Made by a program: the position numbers and the translations under genes
DNA from: an uncultured Burkholderiales bacterium
GTDB lineage: Bacteria > Pseudomonadota > Gammaproteobacteria > Burkholderiales > Burkholderiaceae_C
Length of the DNA: 64,000 bases
Reading direction: 5' to 3'
Assembly (NCBI GenBank): GCA_903871545.1
Contig: CAIQHG010000088.1
Location: 54,566 to 118,565 of the forward strand
The notes under the pieces: generated by a model
Seen by the model: only the letters and a program-made list of their open reading frames with translations
Told to the model about the DNA's origin: nothing
The model's database searches: none
In this document: piece after piece, positions 53,978 to 64,000 of the stretch
Layout of the letters: each line of letters starts with the position of its first letter
How positions within the stretch are numbered: the first letter of the stretch is position 1

Positions 53978-56900
53978 CTAAGTGGCGTGAGATTGATCAG
54001 GTGTTTGAAACATTGTTCTTTTTAAATAGGTCCCAGTAAATCCATTATCTTGTCCTGCGATGCTCTCAGGCGTTCCAACTGCGACAACTGTGCCGCCCCC
54101 GTCCCCCCCCTCGGGTCCCATATCAATTATCCAGTCCGCTGTTTTTATGACATCAAGATTGTGCTCAATCACTACAACCGTATTTCCAGCCTCCACCAGT
54201 TGATGCAACACTTTAAGTAACAAGTCAATGTCAGCAAAATGCAGTCCAGTAGTTGGCTCATCCAGGATGTACAAAGTCCGCCCCGTATCCCTCCTTGAGA
54301 GCTCTAGCGCTAGTTTTACCCTTTGTGCTTCTCCCCCTGAAAGCGTGGTTGCAGATTGTCCTAGTTTTAAGTAACTCAAACCTACATCAAGAAGTGTTTG
54401 TAACTTTCTAGCCAAGGCAGGGACTGCCTTGAAAAAAGTCAGTGCGTCCTCTACAGTTAACTCCAGGATTTGTGCGATGTTTTTGCCCTTGTACTGGACC
54501 TCTAAAGTTTCACGGTTGTAGCGCTTACCTTTGCATAAATCGCATGGGACGTAAACATCGGGTAGAAAATGCATCTCAACTTTAACAACGCCGTCCCCTT
54601 GGCACGCTTCACATCGCCCGCCAGCAACGTTAAATGAAAACCGCCCAGCCTCATATCCTCTTTCTCTTGCGATCGGCACTTCAGCCATAAGCTCTCGAAT
54701 CGGGGTAAAAAGTCCTGTGTAGGTTGCAGGGTTGCTTCTTGGAGTTCTGCCTATAGGGCTTTGATCGACATTGATAACTTTATCGAAATGCTCAAGTCCA
54801 ATGATCTCTGCGTGAGGTGCTGGCTCAGCGTGGGCGTGGTGGATTTGCGAGGCTGCGGCCGTATAGAGGGTGTCGTTCACGAGTGTCGATTTACCAGAGC
54901 CCGAAACACCAGTTACACACGTAAAGAGTCCAACGGGAAACTCAACGTCGATATTCTTTAGGTTATTTCCCCGAGCCCCGATTATCTGAAAGGTCTGCAA
55001 GTTTTGCGAAGCCGCTTGAGTTTGGGATGCAAGATGTGCAAAGGGGTTCACGGGTTCTGCTTGGGATGAGAATTTCTTTAAAACCGCTCTTGGATCTACC
55101 TTTTTATAAGATATTTTTTCGCTTTGAACAAGCCAAGCTCTCCTTTTTTTAGGGATGGGTATTTCAAGAACACGCGACAAATACCTGCCGGTTAAGGAAA
55201 GCGCGTTGGCTTTAATTTCAGCCGGCGTGCCTTGGGCCATTACTTGGCCTCCGTGAACTCCTGCGCCCGGGCCCATGTCGATGCAATAATCCGCGGCGAG
55301 GATCATATCCTCGTCATGCTCCACGACGATAACGCTATTGCCAATATTTCTTAGATGGGCGAGTGTTCCAATCAGTCTATCGTTATCGCGTTGATGAAGT
55401 CCAATGCTAGGCTCGTCCAAAACGTACATCACTCCGGTTAAGCCCGATCCAATTTGAGAGGCTAATCGAATTCTTTGGGCTTCTCCCCCGGAGAGGGTTT
55501 CAGCGCTTCTGGCCAAACTTAAATAATTTAGACCCACATCGTTCAAAAACTTTAATCGGGAAATAATTTCTTTCACCACCTTATCGGCAATTTCAGCCTT
55601 GGCCCCACTCAGCTTTAATGACTGGAAATACGTCCACGAATTGGCCAGTGTCATGTGATTTATTTCGTGAATCGTTCGCATTTGCTGCGACTCGCCAAGC
55701 TTTACAAACCGGGCTTCCTTGCGCAACCGAGTGCCCGCACATCCCTCACATGGCCTCAACCCGCGGTAGCGAGAGAGCTCTTCTTTGACCACTGCAGATT
55801 CACTCTCTCTATAGCGTCGCGCCATGTTGGGTATAACACCCTCAAACGGATGTTTCTTTGTGGTTTTGCGACCCTGGATCTTGGCTGTCGCTGAAGGAGC
55901 GGTCTGCGTAGAGTAACTAAATTTAATAGCCTCCTCACCCGAGCCGAACAAAATAATGTGTTGAACGCTTTCTTTTAATTCTTCAAAAGGCGTATCCACA
56001 TCAAACTCATAGTGAGCAGCTAGGCTTTGTAACATCGAGAAAAAGGCTTGATTTCGTCTGTCCCATCCTTTAATAGCGCCGCTGGCTAAGCTAATGGAGG
56101 GAAACGCCACTACTCTGGAGACCTCAAACGTTTCCTCTATACCAAGTCCCTCGCAATCGGGGCAGGCTCCTTGGGGAGAGTTAAAAGAGAATAACCGCGG
56201 CTCAAGCTCTGCGATGGAAAAACTACAAACCGGGCAAGCAAACTTGGCGTTAAAAGTCTGCTCCTGCTCGGAGTCCATTTCTTTAACAAGGACGCGCCCG
56301 TCAGCCAGTCGAAGCGCAGTTTCTAGGCTCTCGGCAAGTCGTTGTTTAATGTCTTGGCGGACTTTAAGTCTGTCGATAACCACATCGATATCGTGTTTCT
56401 CATTTTTCTTCAACCCTTGCAGGTCAACTATTTCAACAATTTGTCCGTCTATTCGAAAGCGAACGAAACCCTGAGACTGCATGTCTTTAAAAACCTCTTC
56501 AAATTCGCCCTTTCTGCCTTTTACAATTGGTGCCAGGATCATTATTTTCGTATCCTCTGCCATACTTAAAACAGCATCGACCATTTGCGCAACACTAAAG
56601 GCTCGAAGCGCAATTTGATGTTCAGGGCAGTGAGGAGTTCCAGCCCTTGCAAAAAGGAGCCGCAAATAATCGTGTATTTCAGTGACTGTGCCTACTGTGG
56701 ACCTTGGATTGTGACTGCCCGCTTTTTGCTCAATTGCTATTGCCGGAGATAATCCCTCGATTACATCTACATCGGGTTTGTCCATACGCTGCAAAAATTG
56801 CCGCGCGTACGCCGACAAACTCTCCACATACCGTCTTTGACCCTCTGCGTATAAAGTATCAAATGCAAGGCTCGACTTACCAGAGCCAGATAGGCCGGTG

Positions 56901-57025
56901 ATGACAACTAATTTGTTGCGAGGAATATCAAGGTCGATATTTTTTAAGTTGTGTGTGCGAACACCCCTTAAGCTAATCATTCCTAAATTTTGCGCAAGAT
57001 ATGCGCCGTCTTTGGGTGCGTTCAC
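53978..57025 (-). CDS. uvrA: UvrABC excision nuclease subunit A
   Basis: Damage-recognition ATPase of nucleotide excision repair. The 1015-residue protein has two ABC modules: Walker [21 protein letters not shown] near residue 40 and [20 protein letters not shown] near residue 710, signature motifs [18 protein letters not shown] and [18 protein letters not shown], and zinc-finger cysteines ([27 protein letters not shown]). It is somewhat longer than the usual 940-960, with extra residues near 380-400 and a Lys-rich and Ala/Gln-rich linker near 635-680. The start is GTG at 57025. No LexA box was seen upstream. Confidence 0.96.
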   Translation of the reverse strand: MNAPKDGAYLAQNLGMISLRGVRTHNLKNIDLDIPRNKLVVITGLSGSGKSSLAFDTLYAEGQRRYVESLSAYARQFLQRMDKPDVDVIEGLSPAIAIEQKAGSHNPRSTVGTVTEIHDYLRLLFARAGTPHCPEHQIALRAFSVAQMVDAVLSMAEDTKIMILAPIVKGRKGEFEEVFKDMQSQGFVRFRIDGQIVEIVDLQGLKKNEKHDIDVVIDRLKVRQDIKQRLAESLETALRLADGRVLVKEMDSEQEQTFNAKFACPVCSFSIAELEPRLFSFNSPQGACPDCEGLGIEETFEVSRVVAFPSISLASGAIKGWDRRNQAFFSMLQSLAAHYEFDVDTPFEELKESVQHIILFGSGEEAIKFSYSTQTAPSATAKIQGRKTTKKHPFEGVIPNMARRYRESESAVVKEELSRYRGLRPCEGCAGTRLRKEARFVKLGESQQMRTIHEINHMTLANSWTYFQSLKLSGAKAEIADKVVKEIISRLKFLNDVGLNYLSLARSAETLSGGEAQRIRLASQIGSGLTGVMYVLDEPSIGLHQRDNDRLIGTLAHLRNIGNSVIVVEHDEDMILAADYCIDMGPGAGVHGGQVMAQGTPAEIKANALSLTGRYLSRVLEIPIPKKRRAWLVQSEKISYKKVDPRAVLKKFSSQAEPVNPFAHLASQTQAASQNLQTFQIIGARGNNLKNIDVEFPVGLFTCVTGVSGSGKSTLVNDTLYTAAASQIHHAHAEPAPHAEIIGLEHFDKVINVDQSPIGRTPRSNPATYTGLFTPIRELMAEVPIARERGYEAGRFSFNVAGGRCEACQGDGVVKVEMHFLPDVYVPCDLCKGKRYNRETLEVQYKGKNIAQILELTVEDALTFFKAVPALARKLQTLLDVGLSYLKLGQSATTLSGGEAQRVKLALELSRRDTGRTLYILDEPTTGLHFADIDLLLKVLHQLVEAGNTVVVIEHNLDVIKTADWIIDMGPEGGDGGGTVVAVGTPESIAGQDNGFTGTYLKRTMFQTPDQSHAT

Positions 57026-57266
57026 TTCTTAATATTTTCTTTGTTAATTCAAGCTAAGAGTACCCAAACTGGGCAACCTTCAATCATACTTAAGCTAAGT
57101 GCCATTTTGAAGACGGTTGAGTAACTTAATTGCTTATAAATTCAAGTTTTTCATTTTTTTATGCCCCCGCCAGTCCTTTTAATCCTCAAGCTTTCAAGGA
57201 CAGATTCTTTTTTTATGATAATTCCCTTATGATTTGAATAGTTATTGAACTTTGCTGGGGTAAGTC

Positions 57267-58289
57267 GTGAAGAAAATAAAAATCTGTATTGTGGGCTGCG
57301 GCGCTATTGGTACTTGGTTAGGTGCTCACCTTGCAAACTCGCCCTTAGTGGAACTTAACTGTTTGGTGCGAAAATCCTACGTAGCCCCAATCCAAGAATT
57401 AGGTTTAAGAGTAACTTTTAAACAGTCCCCCGACTCAGAGACCTTAGTTGGACAGCCTCTTTTAGTCACAGATCAAGCCCAAGAGCTTGGGCCTCAGGAC
57501 TGGATCATTATCGCAATCAAGGCAACGAGTCTTCAGTCACTTGTTCCTCAGCTTTCATCTTTGATTGCGGAGAATTCCAGAATTTGGACTGCCATGAATG
57601 GTTTACCTTGGTGGTTCATGCGTGGTTTAAAGGGCCCATTGTCCAACCATTGCTTTAAAAGCATAGATCCCACGGGCGCCGTTGAGCGCGCCTTTCCCCT
57701 CAAGCACTGGGTGGGCGGGGTAGTCCACGCAAGCTGCTCCCTTCATGCAGTAGGCCATGCAGTTCACCATTTTGGCAAAGGATTAATAGTTGGGGATCCG
57801 GTTAACTCTGACGCCTCAATAAGCGCACAAGTAAACCAGTTGACTCATTTACTCAAAAGTGTAGGGCTCGACGCAATCGCCAGCTCAACGATACAAAAAG
57901 ATATTTGGTATAAGTTGTGGGGGAATATGACCATGAACCCCATTAGCGCATTAACGGGCGTGACCACCGATAAGATCTTGGATGACCCATTGTTAATTCA
58001 ATTTGTCTCGCAGGTCATGCAAGAAGCCAAGACCATTGGCCGTGGGATTGGGTTGCCCATTGACCAAACGCCTGAGGAGCGCCATTTAATGACCAGAAAA
58101 CTGGGCGCTTTTAAAACATCTATGCTGCAAGATGTTGAGCACAAACGTCCTGTTGAGCTCGACGTTCTCTTGAGCGCTGTATTGGAGCTTGCGGCTTTAG
58201 CCAATATACAAACCCCTTTTACAAACGCCCTTATGGGTTTATCTCGCGTTCAGTTACAAGGACTTGGTTTGTACGCAAGCGCATCGTAA
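57267..58289 (+). CDS. 2-dehydropantoate 2-reductase family protein
   Basis: NADPH-dependent oxidoreductase of the ApbA/PanE family, making pantoate for CoA. The 340-residue protein starts MKKIKICIVGCGAIGTWLGA with the GxGxxG fold, has DWIIIAIKATSLQSLVPQL, and the catalytic Lys region DIWYKLWGNMTMNPISALTG, and near the end KTSMLQDVEHKRPVELDVLL. Start is GTG at 57267, with GGGGTAAG just upstream. Several paralogues of this family act on other 2-oxo acids, so the panE label is not certain. Confidence 0.88.
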   Translation: MKKIKICIVGCGAIGTWLGAHLANSPLVELNCLVRKSYVAPIQELGLRVTFKQSPDSETLVGQPLLVTDQAQELGPQDWIIIAIKATSLQSLVPQLSSLIAENSRIWTAMNGLPWWFMRGLKGPLSNHCFKSIDPTGAVERAFPLKHWVGGVVHASCSLHAVGHAVHHFGKGLIVGDPVNSDASISAQVNQLTHLLKSVGLDAIASSTIQKDIWYKLWGNMTMNPISALTGVTTDKILDDPLLIQFVSQVMQEAKTIGRGIGLPIDQTPEERHLMTRKLGAFKTSMLQDVEHKRPVELDVLLSAVLELAALANIQTPFTNALMGLSRVQLQGLGLYASAS

Positions 58290-58318
58290 CTTAGTTTATT
58301 TCTTGAACTTGCTGCGTT

Positions 58319-59449
58319 TTAATCTCCCGCAAAGTCGCTTTGGGCTGGAACACGACTAGCTAGCGCACACATCAACTCATAACCAATTGTGCCTGCGTGG
58401 CCTGCAACCTCATCTACCGCTAGTCTGTGCCCGTCTTTGCTTTGGCCCCATAAAGTGACCTCAGTCCCCACACTTACAGCAACGCCTTGCTCCAAACAAG
58501 GATTTAAATCCACTGTCATCATATCCATGCTGATTCGCCCAAACACGGGACAACGCACCCCTGAGTGCATCAACACCTGAGCACCTGGGCCAATAACCCT
58601 GGGATAGCCATCTGCGTAGCCACAAGCCACAACTCCGATCAACATATCTTTTGTAACCACATGCTCTGAGCCGTAGCCAACCTTGTCTCCAAATTTCACT
58701 TTTTGTATAGAGATAATTTTTGATCTAAGGCTTTGAGTAGGCTGCAAACCCCACTCCTGCGCAGATTTGAGCCGGGGCTCAGGACTTGCGCCATAAAGCG
58801 CAATTCCCGGTCTGACCCAGTCGTCTTGAATGCCCTCCCTTGAGAGCAGGTCCATTTGACCTAAAACAGTCCCGCTGTTGCTGAGCGAGCGCTCTCCGTT
58901 CAGGTCATGCGTGGCTTCTTTGAAAATACTTAAGCTTTGAAGCATATCGATTTCGCTCTCCGATCTTGCAAAGTGCGTCATCAAAGAGATTTCCTCGACT
59001 TGGTGCATCGAATTAAGTCTGGTCCAAATAGACCTAAATCTTGTAGGGTCAAAGCCGAGCCTATTCATGCCCGAATTTAGTTTTAAAAATATGCGATGTC
59101 CTTGCTGCGTTTTATGGGCTGCCAACATTTGAATTTGTTCTTCGTTATGCACAGTATGCCAAAGGCCCAGGCGAGAGCACAACTCTAGCTCTCTTGGTTC
59201 AAACACGCCTTCTAGCAATAAAACAGGGCCTCTCCAACCGAGGGCTCTTAGTTTTTCTGCCTCGCTTAGATCTAACAACGCAAATCCATCTGCCCCGCGT
59301 AAGGCGTCAAACACATTTTCGATCCCGTGACCATAGGCATTTGCTTTTATTACAGCCCAAACCTTGGCACTGGGCGCCTTAGATTGAATCAATCGCAAGT
59401 TGTGCTGCAAAGCAGCATAATGAATAGTACTGTGAATGGGTCTAGACAT
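58319..59449 (-). CDS. alr: Alanine racemase
   Basis: PLP enzyme that makes D-alanine for peptidoglycan. The 376-residue product begins MSRPIHSTIHYAALQHNLRL and has the PLP lysine in KVWAVIKANAYGHGIENVF (Lys35), LNSGMNRLGF, the second catalytic Tyr in FGDKVGYGSEHVV, and GRISMDMMTVDL. The longer frame to 59491 adds residues unlike the family, so the ATG at 59449 is used. It is divergent from lplT, the common Burkholderiales arrangement. Confidence 0.95.
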   Translation of the reverse strand: MSRPIHSTIHYAALQHNLRLIQSKAPSAKVWAVIKANAYGHGIENVFDALRGADGFALLDLSEAEKLRALGWRGPVLLLEGVFEPRELELCSRLGLWHTVHNEEQIQMLAAHKTQQGHRIFLKLNSGMNRLGFDPTRFRSIWTRLNSMHQVEEISLMTHFARSESEIDMLQSLSIFKEATHDLNGERSLSNSGTVLGQMDLLSREGIQDDWVRPGIALYGASPEPRLKSAQEWGLQPTQSLRSKIISIQKVKFGDKVGYGSEHVVTKDMLIGVVACGYADGYPRVIGPGAQVLMHSGVRCPVFGRISMDMMTVDLNPCLEQGVAVSVGTEVTLWGQSKDGHRLAVDEVAGHAGTIGYELMCALASRVPAQSDFAGD

Positions 59450-59583
59450 ATAAGATAATGTGCAGGTCGTGTTATAACCTACAGTATTCAAATTTTAAAA
59501 TCTTTATCTGCCAAAAGTCATTTGATTTATTAAATATTTCATATTCCCTGCTTTTAATTGACCTTTACTGTAATTTGAACTAA

Positions 59584-60882
59584 ATGAAACGCGGTTTCTA
59601 CATAATCATGCTGGCTCAGTTTTTCAGCTCTCTTGCTGACAATGCCCTGTTTGTGGCAGCAGTGGAGCTACTAAAAGCCAACAACGGACCGGAGTGGACC
59701 AGAGCATCTTTGGTCCCTATGTTTGCACTTTTTTATGTCGTCTTAGCCCCATTTGTTGGCGCCCTTGCTGACTCGCGCCCTAAGGGTCTCATCATGTTTG
59801 TCAGCAATGGGGTCAAGGTTTTGGGTTGTTTGATGATGCTTTTTGGAGCGTATCCACTCTTTGCTTATGCCATTGTGGGTTTAGGCGCAGCCGCTTACTC
59901 CCCCGCTAAATATGGGCTTCTAACAGAATTACTGCCAACCTCCCAACTCGTGAAAGCAAACGGTTGGATAGAGGGCTTAACCATTGCCTCCATAATATTA
60001 GGGGTGGTGTTAGGGGGACAACTTATAGGGGGTCCTCTTTCTACTTATTTGATGTCTTTTGACATTCCTGGTTTTGACACCGGGATTGACACACCCGCTG
60101 AGAGCGCGATTTGCATTTTAATTTTTGTGTATGCTTTAGCTGCTTGGTTCAATTGCCACATTCCTTTAACCATGGCGGTTATGCGGCCATTTAAGCAAAA
60201 TTTAGAGCATAGCCTGTTCAAGAATTTACTTGCTTTAGTTAAAGACTTTCGCAATTGCAATTCACGTTTATGGAAAGATAAATTAGGACAAATATCGCTT
60301 TCAACGACAACTCTTTTTTGGGGCGTTAGTGGAAACCTTCGCTACATGGTTTTAGCTTGGAGCGCTGTTGCGCTTAGTTATTCCACCGTTCAAGCGGCCT
60401 CATTGGTTGGCGTGGTTGCTATTGGCACTGCTGTGGGAGCTTTAATTGCTTCCTTAAAGGCAAGACTTGATCATGCGACCCAAGTGATCCCCTTGGGCAT
60501 AGTCATGGGGCTTTTGCTTTTGGGTATGAACTTCATTACCAATGTCTGGATTGCTATTCCATTTCTCATTTTTCTTGGTGGATTGGGTGGATATATGGTT
60601 GTCCCAATGAATGCGTTGCTCCAACACAGGGGACATCATCTAATGGGGGCTGGCAGATCGATTGCAGTTCAAAACTTTAATGAACAACTCTGCATCTTGA
60701 TGCTAGGTGGTTTTTATGCTTTTTCCACTGGGATGGGAATGAGCGCCTTTGGAGCCATTAGTTGTTTTGGGGTTTTAGTGACCTTCATGATGTGGCTTAT
60801 TTATAGATGGCACGCCTACAACCACGCTCACCACCGGGCTGAGTTGGCGACCCTACTGGTCAGCACCAGACACGACAACTAA
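59584..60882 (+). CDS. lplT: Lysophospholipid transporter LplT
   Basis: Major-facilitator protein that flips lysophospholipids across the inner membrane for re-acylation. The 432-residue protein has about twelve hydrophobic segments; the N-terminus MKRGFYIIMLAQFFSSLADN ALFVAAVELL matches LplT, as do APFVGALADSRPKGLIMFVS, YSPAKYGLLTELLPTSQLV KANGWIEG, and VPMNALLQHRGHHLMGAGRS. The acyltransferase gene aas, its usual enterobacterial partner, is not adjacent; alr is. Confidence 0.93.
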   Translation: MKRGFYIIMLAQFFSSLADNALFVAAVELLKANNGPEWTRASLVPMFALFYVVLAPFVGALADSRPKGLIMFVSNGVKVLGCLMMLFGAYPLFAYAIVGLGAAAYSPAKYGLLTELLPTSQLVKANGWIEGLTIASIILGVVLGGQLIGGPLSTYLMSFDIPGFDTGIDTPAESAICILIFVYALAAWFNCHIPLTMAVMRPFKQNLEHSLFKNLLALVKDFRNCNSRLWKDKLGQISLSTTTLFWGVSGNLRYMVLAWSAVALSYSTVQAASLVGVVAIGTAVGALIASLKARLDHATQVIPLGIVMGLLLLGMNFITNVWIAIPFLIFLGGLGGYMVVPMNALLQHRGHHLMGAGRSIAVQNFNEQLCILMLGGFYAFSTGMGMSAFGAISCFGVLVTFMMWLIYRWHAYNHAHHRAELATLLVSTRHDN

Positions 60883-60924
60883 TTAAGAGCGAGGACTGGT
60901 CTAATCAGCCCTTGTTCATAAGGC

Positions 60925-62235
60925 TTATAAGGGATCTTTCAGGCAAAGGTCTATCACCTCAATCCAGTGGTGCACTGGAATGTCTGTTCCGCTTTGTAAA
61001 TGCGCAATACATCCTACGTTTGCACTCAGTATTGCCTTTGGGTTTAGTTTTTTTAAGTGCCCCAGTTTTCTATCTTTGAGTGTATTTGAGATGCCTGGAT
61101 TAAGAACAGAATATGCACCAGCAGAGCCGCAGCACAGATGAGGCTCGCAAGCTGAAACCCTCACATCAAAGCCAAGATCAGCCATAACGGTTTCCACGCC
61201 GCCCTTGAGCTTTTGGCCGTGCTGTAGGGTGCAAGGCGGATGATAGGCCTGCAAGCCTTGTTGTCTGATTTTTGTTGCGTCTAATTTGCCCTTTAAAATC
61301 TCGAGCTCCTCCCCCTTAGAGGCTATCCACTCTGATAAATCTACTGTTGCTTTGGCCACACGTTGTGCCTTGGCGGCATAAAGCGGATCATTGGCAAGCA
61401 AATGTCCATATTCTTTGACGCTTGCCCCGCACCCTGATGCTGTCATCACTAAGGCCTGAACGCCTTGATTCAATAAAGGCCACCACACATCGATATTTTT
61501 TCGCATTTGGTCAAGCGCGGCTGTTTGCGCGCTTAAGTGATGGGCAAGCGCCCCGCAACACCCTGCACCTTCTCCATAAAGGACTTCGTAGCCCATTGCG
61601 TCAAGGGTTCGGGCGGTGGCTAAGTTAACGTTTGGGGCCATAGCAGGTTGCACACAACCAGCTAATAATAGGACTCTATTCTTGGCATATGTAAATCCAC
61701 CCGAAACTTGCTTGTTGCTAGGTAGATCACTCAACAGTTTTGCACTTGGGATACGCGTTTTAAGGCGCGCGCTTTTATTAACTGGCACTTTTGACTTTAT
61801 TACACTTGGTAGCAAAGGACGAACAAATTGGCCTACTCTCATTGCCGCCCCAAAAAGGGGTGAGGTTAAGCCGTAACGCAAAGAGTTTCTTATTATTTTT
61901 TGAGTCCATGATCGCGGCACCTTGCTCTCAACTATTTCTCGACCAATGTCTAACAGTTGTGAGTATTGAACGCCACTTGGACAGGTGGTCTCGCAGTTTC
62001 TGCAAGTCAGGCAACGATCCAAATGCAGTTGTGTCTTTTGCGTAGGTTGTTCCCCCTCCAACATCTGCTTGATCAAATAAATACGCCCTCTTGGTCCATC
62101 CAACTCGTCTCCCAAGATTTGATAGGTAGGACAGGTTGCAGTGCAAAATCCACAGTGAACGCACTTACGAAGGATACTCTCGGCCTCCTTGCCTTTTTGG
62201 GTGTGTTTGAACTCGTTTGCTAAGTTGGTTTGCAT
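60925..62235 (-). CDS. glcF: Glycolate oxidase iron-sulfur subunit
   Basis: Fe-S subunit of the glycolate oxidase GlcDEF, passing electrons to the respiratory chain. The 436-residue product has two 4Fe-4S motifs, RKCVHCGFCTATCPTYQIL and DRCLTCRNCETTCPSGVQY, and the CCG domains LLAGCVQPAMAPN...GEGAGCCGALAHHL and CEPHLCCGSAGAYSVL. The start is the ATG at 62235; the frame extends 23 codons further, into a region with no family match. It follows glcE by 28 bases. Confidence 0.95.
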   Translation of the reverse strand: MQTNLANEFKHTQKGKEAESILRKCVHCGFCTATCPTYQILGDELDGPRGRIYLIKQMLEGEQPTQKTQLHLDRCLTCRNCETTCPSGVQYSQLLDIGREIVESKVPRSWTQKIIRNSLRYGLTSPLFGAAMRVGQFVRPLLPSVIKSKVPVNKSARLKTRIPSAKLLSDLPSNKQVSGGFTYAKNRVLLLAGCVQPAMAPNVNLATARTLDAMGYEVLYGEGAGCCGALAHHLSAQTAALDQMRKNIDVWWPLLNQGVQALVMTASGCGASVKEYGHLLANDPLYAAKAQRVAKATVDLSEWIASKGEELEILKGKLDATKIRQQGLQAYHPPCTLQHGQKLKGGVETVMADLGFDVRVSACEPHLCCGSAGAYSVLNPGISNTLKDRKLGHLKKLNPKAILSANVGCIAHLQSGTDIPVHHWIEVIDLCLKDPL

Positions 62236-62263
62236 AAGTGTTTTACTTCTCCCGGGTGGGTGA

Positions 62264-63472
62264 TTATTGATTTCTGCGGGTGTTAAATATCCCCGACGGA
62301 TCAAACTGCTTTTGCAATGCCATTTGAATACGCTGTTGAACGCCAGGCAAAGAAGGGAAAACGCCGGCTTCCTTATCAGCGATACCCCCCCGCTGACTCA
62401 CTCGCCATAAATTTGCGTGGCCCCCCGCCCTAGAGGCTGCTGTGTGAATATCGTTGCTCAAATCAATTGGCGCCCATAACCAGCGCTGGGCGGCGTTCCA
62501 CTCCCATGTTTGCGGCGATAAAGTACCTTGCGCTTCAATCTTTATTTCGGGGGTAACGGGGGGCACTGAAACTCGCCACAGGCAATCATTCTCATTTGGT
62601 GGGCTGAGAAAGAAGTCAGCGGTTTGGTTTTTATAGCTATTCCATAACGTTTTGGATTCGAATAGATCTAGCTCCACTACAGGAATCTTTTCTTGTGCAC
62701 ATTGCTTGTTTATCCACTGATAGCCTGTTTGAACGGCAGCCTTTGCTCCCTTTAATCTAATAAAAAGATTGCCGAACTGTGGTTTTGATGCGTTGACTTG
62801 GGACCAAATGCTGGCACTGATGGGTAGCGAACTTTGACCCCAATTTGAGAGCAGTTGGATCGCCTTGGCTTGACCCACCTCAACTGAGAATGTTAGCTCA
62901 CATAGAGCTTTGGGTAATACCTTTAAAGAGACCTCCGTGATGACGCCAAGCGTCCCCCAAGAACCGCACAACAGCCTTGATACGTCATAGCCAGCTACAT
63001 TTTTTATGACTTGCCCACCAAAGACTAATTCTTGTGCTCGACCGTTGATCATCTTTAAACCAAGTACGAAATCCCTTGCCCCTCCAGCTGCAGCCCTAGC
63101 GGGGCCACTGAGTCCGGATGCGACCATGCCCCCTATTGTGCTGAATGAGTTAAAGTTGGGAGGTTCAAACGCTAGGCACTGTCCCCTCTCGTCTAGCGCT
63201 GCCTCAACCTCTTTAAGGGGCGTTCCACTCAAAGCAGTAATATAAAGCTCACTTGGTTCGTAGTTAAGAATGCCTTGCAATCCAGAGGTCCTTAACGGAA
63301 CTCCTTTAACTGAAGCCCCCCAGAAATCTTTACTCGAACCGCCCACGACCCTTATTAACGGATTTGTAGTCTCTACTTTTTTTGACTCCCCCGTCATGCT
63401 CAATGAGGCTAGGTGTAAAGCCTCTTTTATGGGCTCAACAATTTCATTTATGTTATTTTGGGGGTTACTCAT
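62264..63472 (-). CDS. glcE: Glycolate oxidase FAD-binding subunit
   Basis: FAD-binding (PCMH-type) subunit of glycolate oxidase. The 402-residue protein has the FAD-binding region VVGGSSKDFWGASVKGVPLR, FNSFSTIGGMVASGLSGPAR, AGGARDFVLGLKMINGRAQE and VIKNVAGYDVSRLLCGSWGT, and a C-terminal RVSQRGGIADKEAGVFPSLP. It starts with ATG at 63472; the TTG one codon upstream is an alternative. The ATGAGTAA overlap with the small upstream gene implies coupled translation. The third subunit gene, glcD, is not next to it. Confidence 0.94.
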   Translation of the reverse strand: MSNPQNNINEIVEPIKEALHLASLSMTGESKKVETTNPLIRVVGGSSKDFWGASVKGVPLRTSGLQGILNYEPSELYITALSGTPLKEVEAALDERGQCLAFEPPNFNSFSTIGGMVASGLSGPARAAAGGARDFVLGLKMINGRAQELVFGGQVIKNVAGYDVSRLLCGSWGTLGVITEVSLKVLPKALCELTFSVEVGQAKAIQLLSNWGQSSLPISASIWSQVNASKPQFGNLFIRLKGAKAAVQTGYQWINKQCAQEKIPVVELDLFESKTLWNSYKNQTADFFLSPPNENDCLWRVSVPPVTPEIKIEAQGTLSPQTWEWNAAQRWLWAPIDLSNDIHTAASRAGGHANLWRVSQRGGIADKEAGVFPSLPGVQQRIQMALQKQFDPSGIFNTRRNQ

Positions 63473-63650
63473 CAAACTTTTTAGTTAAACCTAACCTCTT
63501 TAAATCCATGCGTTCTGATTTTTCAGTACCTAGGGGATCACAAATAATACATAACATTTTGCCTAAGTGCTCCTCATTTTGGCTTTGATGAGTAGGATCA
63601 ACGCCAACTCCATGCTTAGTTCCTTTATTCAAGGCAACCCGCTGAGCCAT
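63465..63650 (-). CDS. Unrecognised 61-residue protein between gap and glcE
   Basis: The frame starts with ATG at 63650, six bases after the gap stop codon, and ends in the ATGAGTAA overlap with the glcE start. Codon use looks like the neighbours. The product is hydrophilic and basic, with a CIIC pair in GKMLCIICDPLGTEKSERMD and a C-terminus KRLGLTKKFDE; there is no membrane segment or signal. I do not recognise the family. The tight spacing on both sides suggests a real gene of the gap-glcEF transcription unit, but it could be a chance frame. Confidence 0.5.
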   Translation of the reverse strand: MAQRVALNKGTKHGVGVDPTHQSQNEEHLGKMLCIICDPLGTEKSERMDLKRLGLTKKFDE

Positions 63651-63656
63651 AAACCA

Positions 63657-64000
<344 letters not shown>

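Noticed and set aside
54110..54118. C8 tract in uvrA as a frameshift
   Set aside because: The uvrA frame is continuous and family-like across it (Gly-rich PEGGDGGGT), so it is not a lesion.
57063..57073. CCCA-AAC-TGGG upstream of uvrA as a LexA box
   Set aside because: It lacks the CTGT-N8-ACAG arms and is too short; no SOS box was found before uvrA.

Overview
This is a chromosomal window from a betaproteobacterium of the order Burkholderiales, with AT-leaning coding DNA (GC in the mid 40s by eye). The placement rests on gene order and families: recA-recX-sucC-sucD-prepilin-moaC-M48 protease, pgk...pyk-fba-purC-purE-purK-sua5, tsaB-rimI-uracil glycosylase, alr next to lplT, yhdP next to glnE, a DUF3717/DUF1289 protein, and a topoisomerase III with a C-terminal SWIB domain. 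I cannot name the genus. No tRNA, rRNA, CRISPR array or intact prophage was seen.

Layout. 1-4100: a partial yhdP gene diverges from glnE, followed by a stand-alone RfaE domain II gene. 4128-10085: seven co-directional genes (glutathione peroxidase, flavoprotein, DUF1365, cyclopropane-fatty-acid-synthase-like methyltransferase, DUF3833 lipoprotein, SDR, NTF2-like) form a membrane-lipid modification and oxidative-stress operon. 10138-15839: GST, purB, small conserved proteins, a frameshifted BepA-like M48 protease, moaC and a prepilin. 15916-23817: sucD/sucC, argC, recX/recA with a LexA box, a MarR regulator, a second GST, a small membrane protein, birA and a SET-domain methyltransferase. 23956-30428: topB-SWIB, yajC, secD and secF. 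30576-36594: smg, def, fmt, azlCD, scoAB and pgk. 36646-45540: a fatty-acid desaturase, pyk, fba, purC, a thioredoxin-TPR protein, purE, purK and sua5. 45568-53973: a GDSL-type lipoprotein lacking its serine, dacB, a DMT exporter, tsaB, rimI, a uracil-DNA glycosylase, an IS200/IS605 relic and pyrF. 53978-64000: uvrA, panE, alr, lplT, glcF, glcE, an unrecognised 61-codon gene and the 3' part of gap.

Most of the window is housekeeping: purine synthesis, lower glycolysis, TCA, protein export, DNA repair and cell wall. The more unusual material is the following. Intrinsic terminators lie inside two divergent intergenic regions (upstream of the glutathione peroxidase gene and of argC), suggesting small RNAs or attenuated leaders. 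A SET methyltransferase gene diverges from a topoisomerase that carries a Lys/Ala-rich, histone-tail-like linker plus a SWIB domain. A -1 frameshift sits at a C8 tract, just after an A AAA AAC heptamer, in the M48 protease. Key residues are lost in the GDSL protein and in the family-4 uracil glycosylase. A tiny gene is translationally coupled to glcE.

All calls come from reading the sequence and from memory of the families; no database search was run.
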